Source: Aphrocallistes beatrix (Eukaryota; Porifera; Hexactinellida; Sceptrulophora; Aphrocallistidae). Taken from it: a stretch of 64,000 bases of DNA. Made by a program: the position numbers and the translations under genes. The stretch lies in assembly GCA_963281255.1 (NCBI GenBank), contig OY725504.1:496001-560000 (forward strand), in the 5' to 3' direction. Position 1 is the stretch's first letter; every line of letters starts with the position of its first letter. Below the pieces are notes generated by a model. That model did not search any database. It saw only the letters and a list, made by a program, of their open reading frames with translations, and was not told the origin of the DNA. Positions 46,703 to 57,729 of the stretch are shown one piece after another.

Positions 46703-49477
46703 ATGGCATCAGGAGACACCACACCTCGCAACTCTGTAGACCATCATCCCTCTGATCAAGATCCAAACTCAGACGATGATTCTTCCTTTTCTCCGAAGAA
46801 TATTATGAACCTCTTGGACTCTTCGAAAACGAAAATGCGTCCTTCCATCCTCACCTTGCCTTCCCCAGCTGACCAGGTCCTAGACAAAGTGATGGACCCC
46901 AAAGATCCCTCTTCTGTCCTCTTCCACATCGTGGCTGTGAGTGTGTTTCTACCGAAGTGGTTGTTGACCCTATCTTGAGTCACAAATACTAACACCTTAT
47001 CTGATGAGTTAACTCCACAGCTGAGAGTCAATATTCTCCTCTTGTTCTGATTGGTCGGTATAAATAGCTTAATTATGCTCCTTATCACCACCGAGTCGCC
47101 GCAGGGTTGGGTTTTGTCCGTCCAAAACAGGTTTTGGACTGGGCAGTGGACAAAACCTGGTTAAAACCGGACAAAACTGGACAAAACCTAATGGAAACTG
47201 TAAATCATTGCAGTTGGTACGAAACAGTTTAGGATGGAAAGAGAGCGAGGACAATGAATGGATTTTCTTGCTAACTCCTGTTTATTACCATAACTATATT
47301 TTGTATTCGATTTATCATGGAAGACACGAACAACACTTGGACAAAACCTGGACAAAACTTGGACAATCTCTACTGTATCTAAATAGTGCTACATCGTAAA
47401 TCTACCTATACACGAACGGAGATTTTAGACTAACAATAGTTTACTGATGGTTCCAGACTTCCAGTTAATGAGGAATATGAATTCAATTTTGGTTTTGTCC
47501 ACCCAAGAGGTTTTGGACAGGACGGTTTTAACCTGGTTAAAACCACTAGGTTTTGTCCAAGTGGACAAAACCTCCCAACCCTGCCACCGACCAATCAGAA
47601 CGACAAGGAAGACATATTAGTTATTGTTGTTCAGCAGTCATCACAACCACTCAGATCAAGTGTATAGTATCTCTTGATTATTTTAAAAATGACGTCATGA
47701 ATCCTTAAAATAAATAGTGTCGTCCAATAGGATCGCGAGTTCTGTTTCTTCCAGCCGATGTCCTGGATGAAAGACGCCATAGACAATCACAGAAGTGTCA
47801 CATCGACAATTGAAACGGAAAAAGGGAAGCAATTCTTCGCAGAAATCCACTCCACCACTTCTGCCATGAATGGCGCAACAGACAAGGCTTACATGTCCAG
47901 GAAGAGACGGCGAGACTCGAGTAGCGTGAAAGGACTGATAAAGGACAGCCTGGGCATAGTCGACATGCCGAAAGTGATGAAGAAGCTAGGCTGCAACATG
48001 GTCTACTACTCCGACAAGATCGTGAAGGTGAACCGGAAGGGGAAAGCTCAGGAGGTGAGTTAGTCCACTCTGTTCACAACAGTTCAGTTTAATCGCATTT
48101 CTAACTCTTTTAATCTCAGTTTTAATCAAAATTTGAAATTATAAAAAATGTTGGAATTCATAGCTTCGAGTATGAAAGCACGAAAAACGCCATTTTTTAA
48201 TACAACAAACTTTTCAGGGCTTTTTATTTAATCACAAAACTAGAAATTTTGGCATTTTTTGTGCTAAAGTGAGCTTTTTTACAAATTTCAAATATAGTTG
48301 TTTACTGTATACTGTAAATCCTCTTCAATCAGTATAATCTGTCCCATAAATTCCTTATCTGTCCATTTACTTACCTCTATTACATGGACCATGTTTTAGA
48401 TTATTTTAGACTTTTCATTATTTATATTTCAAATAAATCAAATGTATCCTGCTAACAGTAAATAATCCTTAATAATGTTTACTCAGGGTTTAAGTAATTA
48501 ATTGTTTCCGATGTGAATACTAATAAAATGTAGTTGTGTAATAGGAAGTATAAAGTGTGAAGCCATAACAAAGAAGGTAAGTAAACCGTCATGGCTGGAA
48601 TATATCCCTGGTCCATGTAATAGAGGTAAGTAAATGGTCATGGTAAGTAAACCCTCATACAACAGTGCTAAAGTGAGCTTTTTTACAAATTTGAAATATA
48701 GTTGTTTACTGTATACTGTAAATCCTCTTCAATCAGTATAATCTGTCCCATAAATTCCTTATCTGTCCAGTTCCTGATATTAGGAACCCAAACTCATCCC
48801 TGAAATTAGGCCCTTATTGTATCTAACTAATAAACTCTCTTTAATCGGTTTAATCACGTTTTAATCAATTCAGATTAATATTGAGCTTTTCATGTTGGTT
48901 GTGTATTCTAGCAGGGCTGTGTTGCTATTTATATTATATCGAATCTATTTTTAGAGGATTTTGGTGGTGACAGAGAACGGTATTTGCAATTTGGAACCAA
49001 GGACGTTCGACTGCAAAAGACAGATTCCTTTCTTCGACATTTCTAAGATCAGTTCGAGTCTGCTGCATGATAACTTCTTCATCGTTCATGTGCCGAGTGA
49101 GTACGACTACCTGATGGTGAGTAGCAACAAGATCGAGATTGTGTCCCTGGTCTCTCTGCTCTACTTGTGGGCTTGTGGGGAACCTCTGAAGGTGAGGAGT
49201 CATCTGTTCTATTAATAGAACGGTGAGAATATTAGAAATGGAAGGGATTTGTTTGAATTGAATATTCTAGAGTGATAGGGAGCTGCTGCTTTTGTTTATT
49301 GTTTATTTGTTTGTGTTTGTCCTGTGTTTACTAATGTTTAATGATATTTAGGTAGCATTCATGAATCTGATAGAATACACAGCTGACAAGGAAAAGAAAC
49401 AGCACAAACAAGTGCACTTCACTAACCATGACGATGGAGTGTACACTGAAATCAGTTCCAATTCCCTCAACAAATAA
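46703..49477 (+). CDS. Stand-alone myosin-I TH1-domain protein, copy 1 (298 aa)
   Basis: Exons 46703-46936, 47755-48054, 48955-49191, 49352-49477 join in phase 0 throughout. The first 78 residues are acidic and Ser/Pro-rich, without homology I recognise. Exons 2-4 read like the tail-homology-1 domain of class I myosins: VYYSDKIVKVNRKGKAQE, RILVVTENGICNLEPRTF, IPFFDISKISSS, then VAFMNLIEYTADKE. TH1 binds acidic phospholipids through basic residues; here KRRR near residue 130 and the KVNRKGK loop fit. No motor or IQ motif is present upstream, so this is a TH1-only protein, presumably a membrane adaptor (inference). The duplicate at 53583 repeats exons 2-4. Intron 1 contains a MITE (47102-47583). 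Confidence 0.72.
47102..47583. mobile_element. MITE with CAGGGTTGGG ends in TH1 intron 1
   Basis: Begins CAGGGTTGGGTTTTGTCC and ends in the complement GGACAAAACCTCCCAACCCTG-like sequence. The interior is filled with GGACAAAACCTGG variants on both strands. The sequence just outside is also mirrored (CTTGTTCTGATTGGTCGG at 47041 and its approximate complement after 47585). Class undetermined. Confidence 0.65.
48270..48770. repeat. Direct repeat flanking an inverted-repeat element in TH1 intron 2
   Basis: A stretch of about 100 bases (GCTAAAGTGAGCTTTTTTAC to TTCCTTATCTGTCCA) occurs at 48272-48366 and again at 48668-48770, almost identical. Between them ACTTACCTCTATTACATGGA is mirrored by TCCATGTAATAGAGGTAAGT. 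The second TH1 gene copy lacks this. Confidence 0.7.
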
Positions 49478-50338
49478 TTGTGTAAATAGAAGCAATTGGA
49501 ACTATGGCTCTATAAGTTACTATTTGTATATATGACAGAACAGATATTGTTATTCAGATGCTGATATTGTTGAATGTTGAATGAATATTGTTTCTTAAAA
49601 GCTTAAAGTTACGAGTAAACACAAGTATAATTGATCTAAACTTGAGCCATAATAAAGCTAGGACATTGTGGGAAGCAATAATATAGTATTATACATGGGA
49701 TCTAAAAAGCGGGATATACTCGCGAACAGAAGTAGGTTAACTAGTAGTAAAATGGATAATATTATACTTGTATGAACGTATTAACCAAAAGTAATTATAA
49801 ATTGATTTCACCTGAACCTGCTCAATAGCTAAAAGAACTGTTCATTGGAGCTTGACATCATTCAGTTTCGGGCGAATTTTCCAGTGACAGTCCCACTGAG
49901 ATTTTTTGCGAATTGAGAGCTCAGACTTTTGATGCCAAGATTCTCGCTAGCAACTATTTTTTGGATTAAAGAGCTCCATGTAAACATTAGCAAATTATGA
50001 GTGCAAGCCTCCACAGTTGGAATCTCAGAGTAGAGTAGTTGTAGTCAATGATCCCTTTCAAATTGACCAGGGGATCATTTGGCTCTAGACAGTCATGATT
50101 ATATTATTTAATTATTCAAGAATTAAATGGCTCATGTGAACTATTATTATCCTTAGTTTAATTCCATTCTTATCTTCTTGGCTACATAAATGTTGTAATG
50201 GAATCTGATACTTTCTATTCCTACCTTTGTGGATATAAGAGTAGCATTTGTATTCAACTGACACAACTCAATTCCTCTACACACACTAATAACCTGAATT
50301 TATACTCTTATTTTCTATATCCAAATTGAAGTAAGAAA
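49478..50338. other. TH1-NHL intergenic region with NHL promoter
   Basis: No gene. A TATA-like GGATATAAGAG lies at about 50230, 110 bases before the NHL ATG, in a stretch conserved in unit 2 (about 56038). 49680-49745 resembles part of 9800-9900 (GTATTATACATGG). Confidence 0.45.
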
Positions 50339-51565
50339 ATGGCTGCTCGTTATCCCGACGAACCACAACCCGTGGATCCCATTGAGGTGCACATAAACCA
50401 CTTCTTCGACAGAGTGGTCGCATGTGTGAACCACCGACGAATGACTGTCCTCGCTGAAGCAAACGAAAGACGCCTCGAAATGGCCGCACGAGAACCACAC
50501 CGCGCACAGAAGGAGCAAGAACTTCTAACAACCAAAGCAAATATTGAGCGAGACATAAAGGACAACGAACTCCGAGATTTGCAGGAAAGGATCCTCGCAG
50601 ATATTGAAGCGAAACTAACAGAGTTGAGACTACCCCAACCTGAAACACGACTGAAATTCCAGGGAGAGAGTGAAGAACTGGAGCAGCTGATCTTAGCTCT
50701 GGGAGATGTTGTAGAAGAGACAGTGCCAGTCATTCCCGAATACCAACAAATGCAACGAATAGTAGCTGTAGGGAAGAAAGGAAAGAATCCTGGACAGCTT
50801 TTTTATCCTCATGGAGTCGCTATTGATGACACAACCAATCATATTTATGTCACTGAAGGATGGGGTACAGCTAGAGTGTCAATATTTTCAGAGAGAGGCG
50901 ATTTCCTGAATAGTTTCACGCATGAACGTATGGAATATCCATATGGTATAGCATTCCATAGGAATAACGTATACGTGTCAGACGCAGACGTACCTGGAGT
51001 GTTCCACTTCAAAATAGAAGCAGACATCTATCCCGTGGCTGCGTTATTGGGTCAGGATTCTACAGATGGAATGTTCAACTCTCCTAGACAACTCACTGTC
51101 TCAGACAACGGAGATCTCTATATCGCAGATTCTGACAATCACAGAATCCAAATCGTAGACGAGTCACTAAACTTCAAATATTCCATAACTCACGAATCAA
51201 TGAGAAAACCTTTTGACGTCAAGCTCACTGCAGAAGAAGTTTATATCCTCAGTCTCACTGATTCTCCCTGCATGCACATATTCTCTCACGCTGGAGACAA
51301 GCTACGCTCTATCATCACACGTGGTGGAGGAATGCAAGTTAATTATTCCTTTTGCTTTTGTCTGGACAAAGAGAAGAATTTGATTATCAGCGATGGTGAG
51401 GAAAACTGCATCAAAGTGTTCTCTCCAAATGGAACACTCCTCCACACGATAAGACATTTTCGAGATTTTGGCTTTTTGAATCCACTAGGCTTAGCTCTCA
51501 TGAATCTCAAACTCGTGGTAGTAGCACCTCATGATGAATTCCAACTCCAAATATTTTCCAATTAA
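50339..51565 (+). CDS. Coiled-coil/NHL-repeat protein, copy 1 (408 aa)
   Basis: Single exon. Residues about 20-105 are strongly helical and charged (HRRMTVLAEANERRLEMAAR through QERILADIEAKLTEL), a likely coiled coil. Residues about 135-408 form NHL/beta-propeller blades: GQLFYPHGVAIDDTTNHIYV, YPYGIAFHRNNVYVSD, FNSPRQLTVSDNGDLYIADS, NHRIQIVD. This looks like a TRIM-NHL protein lacking RING and B-box, so it would be a binding scaffold and not a ubiquitin ligase (inference). ATG 50339 follows a short AT-rich leader and is the first ATG after the TATA-like site. No signal peptide. A paralogue lies in the duplicated unit. Confidence 0.85.
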   Translation: MAARYPDEPQPVDPIEVHINHFFDRVVACVNHRRMTVLAEANERRLEMAAREPHRAQKEQELLTTKANIERDIKDNELRDLQERILADIEAKLTELRLPQPETRLKFQGESEELEQLILALGDVVEETVPVIPEYQQMQRIVAVGKKGKNPGQLFYPHGVAIDDTTNHIYVTEGWGTARVSIFSERGDFLNSFTHERMEYPYGIAFHRNNVYVSDADVPGVFHFKIEADIYPVAALLGQDSTDGMFNSPRQLTVSDNGDLYIADSDNHRIQIVDESLNFKYSITHESMRKPFDVKLTAEEVYILSLTDSPCMHIFSHAGDKLRSIITRGGGMQVNYSFCFCLDKEKNLIISDGEENCIKVFSPNGTLLHTIRHFRDFGFLNPLGLALMNLKLVVVAPHDEFQLQIFSN

Positions 51566-51728
51566 CTTGTTCCTAATCTAATAATTGTTTTCTTTTCAAT
51601 TTTGCTATTATTTGCTTTTACATGTTTGTTTATTTGATATTGTCCATTACAACTTTGTTTATTATTAATTCTATTCACCACGTTCTCTCTGATTGTTGCT
51701 TCTATTTATAGACATATCTATTTATAGC

Positions 51729-52670
51729 TCAGAGGAGAGGAGGGAATGCACTGGGTAACCCGTTGCCTAGGTTCATCGAACTGTTCTTTCTGCTGAACTC
51801 GATCGACTCTTCTTCAGACTGTCCAGGAAGCAGCTGCTGTGACTGATCGTGGACTCCTTGCGCATCTGAACGCCGCTCTCCGACTCCGTCTCCCTCCTTC
51901 CACGTAGGCGCTGGATCGGTGGACATGGGCCGCTCGACGGTCTCGGACAGAAGTGCGTCGCTCCGGAGGACTGGCAGGAGAAGACGGAGCTCCGTGACGT
52001 CAGAGCGGAGAGGAGCGTAGCTCTGGGAGAGCTGAAGGACAGCTTCTTCCCTTTGGCGGGTCGGTGGGCTGGAGTGAGGAGGGAGGACTCAGAGCTCTTC
52101 GACTTGCTGGACTCTGTCTGGGGTCTGAATCCCGTGGTCGTGTCCGGAGATGACGCGGTGTGAGAACTGCAGCATCACGGACAGGAAGCCCGCGTAGAGG
52201 AAGGCCACGCGGGAGCGCTTGAAGCTGTCGTCGCAGTATCGCGGGTCTGTGTCGAGCTTGGCGAGCTCGTCTCTCAGGAAGTGGATGTCCACAGTCCGGA
52301 TCTCCAGTTTCTCGCTCTTGAGGGTCTTGTAGAACTCCCGCAAGACCACGCCCACCGGGTAGAGAGCCGACAGAGCTCCTCCCCCAGCTTCAAGCAGTCC
52401 CCGTGATCTCCTCTCCACCGGCAGGTTCAGCTGATGTAGAGCTCGTGACTGAACACCAGCTGCAGGAAGTGGGGCTTGAGTTTGGTGAGGTGGGGGAGGT
52501 CCCCTGTGGAGGGAACTTGGACAGGACTTGTGGATCAACAGGAACACGTCCCCTCTGTCCAAGTAAGAGAACGCGTCCCGTACGAACACCGCCAAGCTCT
52601 GGTTAGCGATGAGACCGATGGATTTGTCGGATTTGCTGCGGATGAGCTCGACTCTTCCCAGATCCAACAA
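51729..52670 (-). pseudogene. DOCK-family GEF fragment, frameshifted
   Basis: Minus-strand remnant similar to the helical region of DOCK proteins: SLAVFVRDAFSYLDRGDVFLLI, then (in a shifted frame) LPHLTKLKPHFLQLVFSHELYIS, then back in the first frame LNLPVERR, VVLREFYKTLKSEKLE and LRDELAKLDTDPRYCDDSFK with RVAFLYAGFLSVML. DOCK counterparts have the order FMDRGFVF, KFLQIVCNHEHY, LNLP, LRDLLAKHDxDxRY and ARIAxLYLPLLG. Two compensating frame changes (near 52500 and 52435) mark decay. The DHR1 and DHR2 domains are absent. 51720-52740 is far richer in G+C than its surroundings, and lies exactly between the two tandem units, so it was probably inserted or is an older gene relic. Confidence 0.6.
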
Positions 52671-53545
52671 GGCAACCCCACTCTCTCATTCATGAATGCA
52701 CCACACCTACAGGTGAGGAACTCTCCTTACAAACCTCAATAAGCATGCAACTCAGTGGAGTTTGAGTGAATAGAATTCAGCACATGTATCCATGGTTCAC
52801 GCCTGTCTTGTCTAGATGAACTACTACCAGCACATCCCACAGATAACTCCGGGACTAGGAGCTGCTTTCTACTCCCCGTCCGAATACCTGAACAATCCAG
52901 CTGAGTTCCCCATCAGCTCCATTCGCCTCATCAACCCCTCTCTCCTCCACTCACGAGGAACTTATAGCATCATACTGCAGTACTCTATCTTCCATCTATG
53001 ATCATAATGTTCCTCCGCGATCCAAAACCATAGTCACCCGTCTCCGTGTCCTTGGTCCACCAGTAGCATCAAGCAGCCAAGTGAGCGAGAAGAAAAGATG
53101 AACGGAAGTGGCGCCAGTCTAAAGACCCTGACCATTTGGCTGAATTCAAGCATCAGAGGAATGTTGTGACTGACCTGATGAACAGGGAACGTTTAGCAAC
53201 TCAGACGGGTTTTTAGTAAGTTAAACTCTTGATCACAGTCGAATCCATTTTATCAGGTCAACTGTTTAATCGTGCCTCTTTAGGCAGGACCGGAATAGTT
53301 CTTACACTTAGAAGCTAATGCCAGATATTTTCGATTAATAGGAGTCTCCACTTAATCGGGGCAAAATGTCCTCTGACCGATGTGACCCTATTAAGCGGAG
53401 TCGACTGTATTCTAATAATGACATGCCACGTATCCTTATTATAGAATTTTATGTTGAACAGAATTGTGCTTGCAATCTTATATTCTATCTCATTAAAATA
53501 TGACACAATAAATCCTTAAGTATTTGAATAAAAATATGTAAATAG
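52671..53545. other. Unresolved stretch between duplicated units
   Basis: 52816-53001 on the + strand follows a good acceptor (TTGTCTAG) and encodes MNYYQHIPQITPGLGAAFYS then SPSEYLNNPAEFP-like text that I cannot assign; it may be a relic exon. 53225-53410 contains degraded copies of the ATTAAGCGGAGT MITE (ends near 53407, GGAGTCGACTGTA). No intact gene. Confidence 0.35.
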
Positions 53546-53582
53546 TGTGGTCCAATAGGATCGCGAGTTCTGTTTCTTCCAG

Positions 53583-55154
53583 CCGATGTCCTGGATGAAA
53601 GACGCCATAGACAATCACAGAAGTGTCACATCGACAATTGAAACGGAAAAAGGGAAGCAATTCTTCGCAGAAATCCACTCCACCACTTCTGCCATGAATG
53701 GCGCAACAGACAAGGCTTACATGTCCAGGAAGAGACGGCGAGACTCGAGTAGCGTGAAAGGACTGATAAAGGACAGCCTGGGCATAGTCGACATGCCGAA
53801 AGTGATGAAGAAGCTAGGCTGCAACATGGTCTACTACTCCGACAAGATCGTGAAGGTGAACCGGAAGGGGAAAGCTCAGGAGGTGAGTTAGTCCACTCTG
53901 TTCACAACAGTTCAGTTTATTCGCGTTTCTCTCTTTTAATCTCAGTCAAAGAGGTTATTATTTGGAATTTAGAAAACATTTGAAATTTAAAAATTTGATC
54001 ATTTAAACACTAAAAAATAACTTCTGGTGAATTTAAAATCATTTCAAGGCCTTCCCCATTTCATCACAAACAAGCGCGCTTCGCTTGCTTGCGCTGCGCG
54101 GCTGGCAGACATTTCGTGTCCGCCGGAGGATCCCTTCGGTCGCCTAAAGGTGACATTGATTAATTATAAGGGAAATAACATCTCTAAATACGCCTGTGCT
54201 ACTGTTATAATCGATATCGCACGAAAAATCACCAAAATTATCAATTTTTAAAATTTTGATGAGTAATGATGACGTCATAACAAAGTGATGAATCATCATT
54301 TTTGATGATAGTTGCATCATATGTGACGCATGTTAGTATACATATTCTATTAAAATTTCAACCATCTATCTCCTATAATGGCTGAGTTATGCTCGAATAA
54401 CTGTGTTGGTTAACTTTTAAAAATGTGACAATGACGTCTTAATTCCATGATGAGTCGACATTTTGCTCTGAGCTCAGAACTTGCTGGAGCCATAGCCAAA
54501 AGACTCCCACATGCCAAAAATCAGCTTTCTGCGCCCGGCAGTTTCTTCAATCAATTCGTTACAGATATATATATATAGATTAATCGAGTTTTAATAGTAA
54601 GGATTTATATTCTATCGAATCTATTTATAGAGGATTTTGGTGGTAACAGAGAACGGTATTTGCAATTTGGAACCAAGGACGTTCGACTGCAAAAGACAGA
54701 TTCCTTTCTTCGACATTTCTAAGATCAGTTCGAGTCTGCTGCATGATAACTTCTTCATCGTTCATGTGCCGAGTGAGTACGACTACCTGATGGTGAGTAG
54801 CAACAAGATCGAGATTGGGTCCCTGGTCTCTCTGCTCTACTTGTGGGCTTGTGGGGAACCTCTGAAGGTGAGGAGTCATCTGTTCTATTAATAGAACGGT
54901 GATAATATTAGAAATGGGAAGGGATTTGTTTGAATTGAATATTCTAGAGTGATAGGGTGCTGCTGCTTTTATTTATTGTTTATTTGTTTGTGTTTGTCCT
55001 GTGTTTACTAATGTTTAATGATATTTAGGTAGCATTCATGAATCTGATAGAGTACACAGCTGACAAGGAAAAGAAACAGCACAAACAAGTGCACTTCACT
55101 AACCATGACGATGGAGTGTACACTGAAATCAGTTCCAATTCCCTCAACAAATAA
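53583..55154 (+). CDS. TH1-domain protein, copy 2, lacking exon 1
   Basis: Exons 53583-53882, 54631-54867, 55029-55154 are full-length counterparts of exons 2-4 of copy 1, open and nearly identical (one visible change: IEIG for IEIV in exon 3). The N-terminal exon was not included in the duplication; the sequence upstream of 53546 is unrelated. It could start at ATG 53586 (MSWMKDAIDN), giving about 220 residues with the whole TH1 domain, or be unexpressed. Intron 1 of this copy acquired a Helentron-like element (54070-54604) absent from copy 1. Coding conservation may only reflect recency. Confidence 0.6.
54070..54604 (-). mobile_element. Helentron-like element, complete reverse copy
   Basis: Reads from TACAAGCG-type hairpin (ACAAGCGCGCTTCGCTTGC) through GGCAGACATTTCGTGTCCGCC-like hairpin and the ATGACGTCAT pair to CGAGTTTTAATAGTAAGGAT. 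Inserted in the second TH1 copy only, thus younger than the tandem duplication. Confidence 0.7.
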
Positions 55155-55344
55155 TTGTGTAAATAGAAGCAATTGGAACTATGGCTCTATAAGTTACTAT
55201 TTTGTATATATGACAGAACAGATATTGTTATTCAGATGCTGATATTGTTATTGTTGAATGAATATTGTTTCTTAAAAACTGAAGTTACGAGTAAACACAA
55301 GTATAATTGATCTAAACTTGAACCATAATAAAACCAGGACATTG

Positions 55345-55833
55345 TGGACATATATATATGTTACGAATTGATTGAAGAAACTGCCAGGCGCAGAAAGCTG
55401 ATTTTTTGGCATGTGGGAGTCTTTTGGCTATGGCTCCAGTAGGTTCTGAGCTCAGAAAAAAATGTTGACTCATCATGGAATTTTTAAAAGTTAAGCAACA
55501 CAGTTATTCGAGCATAATTCATCCATTATAGGAGATAGAAGGCTGAAATTTTAATAGAATCTGTATATTGATATTATTCACATGTGATAAAACTATTATC
55601 AAAAAATTTCTCATCACTTTGTTATGACGTCATCATTACTCATCAAAATTTTAAAAAATTGATAAATTTGGTGATTTTTCGTGCGATATCGATTATCACA
55701 GTAGGACAAACGTATTTAGAGATGTTAACCACCTTATAATTTACCAATGTGACCCCAGGCGACCGAAGGGAGCCTCCGGCGGACACAAAGTGTCCGCCAG
55801 CCCCGCATCGCAAGCAAGCGAAGCGCGCTTGTG
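55345..55833 (+). mobile_element. Helentron-like element between TH1-2 and NHL-2
   Basis: Lacks the CTTACTATTA start but has TTACGAATTGATTGAAGAAA, GTGCGATATCGATTATCA, the hairpin series and GAAGCGCGCTTGTG. It replaces most of the spacer seen in unit 1. Confidence 0.65.
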
Positions 55834-56146
55834 TTTATATGAAAATTCATTGCATTAATACTCACTTTAATCAACGAAATGCTTTCTTTTGAAAAAACTA
55901 CGATAAATGTCTGTTTTAAAATAGCAAAAAATGTTTAATGCTTCATTTGAGCTATTATCCTTAGTTTAATTCCATTCTTATCTTCTTGGCTACATAAATG
56001 TTGTAATGGAATCTGATACTTTCTATTCCTACCTTTGTGGATATAAGAGTAGCATTTGTATTCAACTAACACAACTCAATTCCTCTACACACACTAATAA
56101 CCTGAATTTATACTCTTATTTTCTATATCCAAATTGAAGTAAGAAA

Positions 56147-57382
56147 ATAGCTGCTCGTTATCCCGACGAACCACAACCCGTGGATCCCATTGAGGTGCAC
56201 ATAAACCACTTCTTCGACAGAGTGGTCGCATGTGTGAACCACCGACGAATGACTGTCCTCGCTGAAGCAAACGAGAGACGCCTCGAAATGGCCGCACGAG
56301 AAACACATCGCGCACAGAAGGAGCAACAACTTCTAACATCCAAAGCAGATATTGAGCGAAACATAAAAGACAACGAACTCCGAGATTTGCAGGAAAGAAT
56401 CCTCGCAGATATTGAAGCAAAACTAACAGAGTTAAGACTACCCCAACCTGAGACACGACTGAAATTCCAGGGAGAGAGTGAAGAGCTGGAGCAGCTGATC
56501 TTAGCTCTGGGAGATGTTGTAGAAGAGACAGTGCCAGTCATCCCCCAATACCAACAAATGCAACGAATAGTAGCTGTAGGGAAGTATGGAAATAATCCTG
56601 GACAGCTTTATTATCCTAATGGAGTCGCTATTGATGACACAACCAATCATATTTATGTCGCTGAAGGAGGATTTCGTGGGCTCCCTAGAGTGTCAATATT
56701 TTCAGAGAGAGGCGATTTCCTGAATAGTTTCAAGCATTTACGTATGAAAGAGCCATGGGGTATAGCATTCCATAGAAATAACGTATACGTGACAGACATA
56801 GAAGCACACGGAGTGTTCCACTTCAAAATAGAAGCAGACATCCATCCCGTGGCTGCGTTATTGGGTAAGGGATCTACAGATGGAATGTTCAACTCTCCTA
56901 GACAACTCACTGTCTCAGACAACGGAGATCTCTATATCGCAGATTCTAACAATCACAGAATTCAAATTGTAGACGAGTCACTAAACTTCAAACATTCCAT
57001 AACTCACGAATCAATGAGAAAACCTTTTGACGTGAAGCTAACTGCAGAAGAAGTTTATATCCTCTGTGACACTGAATGTCCCTCCATACACATATTCTCT
57101 CACGCTGGAGACAAGCTACGCTCCATCATCACACATAGTGAAGGAATGCGAGTTAGAAAAGCCCAGTTCTTTTGTCTGGACAATGAGAAGAATTTGATTA
57201 TCAGTGATGGTGGGGATTACTGCATCAAAGTGTTCTCTGCTAATCTAACACTCCTCCACACGATAAGACAGTTTCGGAGTATTGGTTATAGGATGTACCC
57301 ACAAGGCATAGCTCTAATGAATCTCAAACTCGTCGTAGTAGCACCTGGAAACGAATTTCAACTTCAAATATTTTCCGCCTAA
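56147..57382 (+). pseudogene. Coiled-coil/NHL protein, copy 2, start codon lost
   Basis: Paralogue of the gene at 50339, with an open frame of 411 codons plus stop but ATA (56147-56149) where copy 1 has ATG; the surrounding leader (AGTAAGAAAAT) is otherwise unchanged. The next in-frame ATG is 56249 (MTVLAEANERR), which would remove about 34 residues of the N-terminal helix but keep most of the coiled coil and all NHL blades. Substitutions cluster in the blade loops (for example KYGNNPGQLYYPN, GGFRGLPRV, IEAHGVFHFK), and indels keep the frame, so it evolved as a protein for some time after duplication. It is either an N-terminally shortened gene or a very young pseudogene. Confidence 0.7.
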
Positions 57383-57729
57383 CTTTATTCCATGTCCTTA
57401 TTCCCAGTTTTATATAGAAATTTTTTTTCAATAGTTTGTTAGTGCAACTATTCTGTGCTCAGTTAGAAATCAGTAGTACAGTTTGTGGAAGATGTTGGTT
57501 CATATTTTGTGAGTGAAGATGGCTAATATTTCTATATACAAATATGTCTTTTTCAGTGTTCATAATTGTAAATCATTCGATTGAGAATCTTCTGTTGAGT
57601 TTATAATCGCGACTATATTCTAGTCTCTGATTGGACATATTTGCTTACTCAAAAGTAGTGCATCAACGTGAGCAAATACGCCACTATCAAATCCAGTGTG
57701 CTAGAGTAGAGCTGAGGTAGCAGGAGATA
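57383..57729. other. NHL-Dok intergenic spacer
   Basis: AT-rich with no ORF or repeat I recognise; presumably 3' flank of NHL-2 and promoter of the Dok gene. No clear TATA box. Confidence 0.4.

Larger units (their letters stand above)
47717..51600. repeat. Tandem segmental duplication, unit 1 (TH1 + NHL)
   Basis: Matches unit 2 at 53546-57400, offset about 5.83 kb. Homology covers from just before TH1 exon 2 (AATAGTGTCGTCCAATAGGA) to the end of the NHL gene, broken by insertions in unit 2. Exon 2 of the TH1 genes is identical at the protein level. Confidence 0.92.

Noticed and set aside
50350..50733. Ser-rich minus-strand frame across the NHL gene N terminus
   Set aside because: Antisense of the coiled-coil region; the same shadow occurs at 56158-56541 in the duplicate.
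52403..52742. + strand frames across the GC-rich block
   Set aside because: They overlap the DOCK-like minus-strand signal, have no recognisable motif and look like high-GC by-products.
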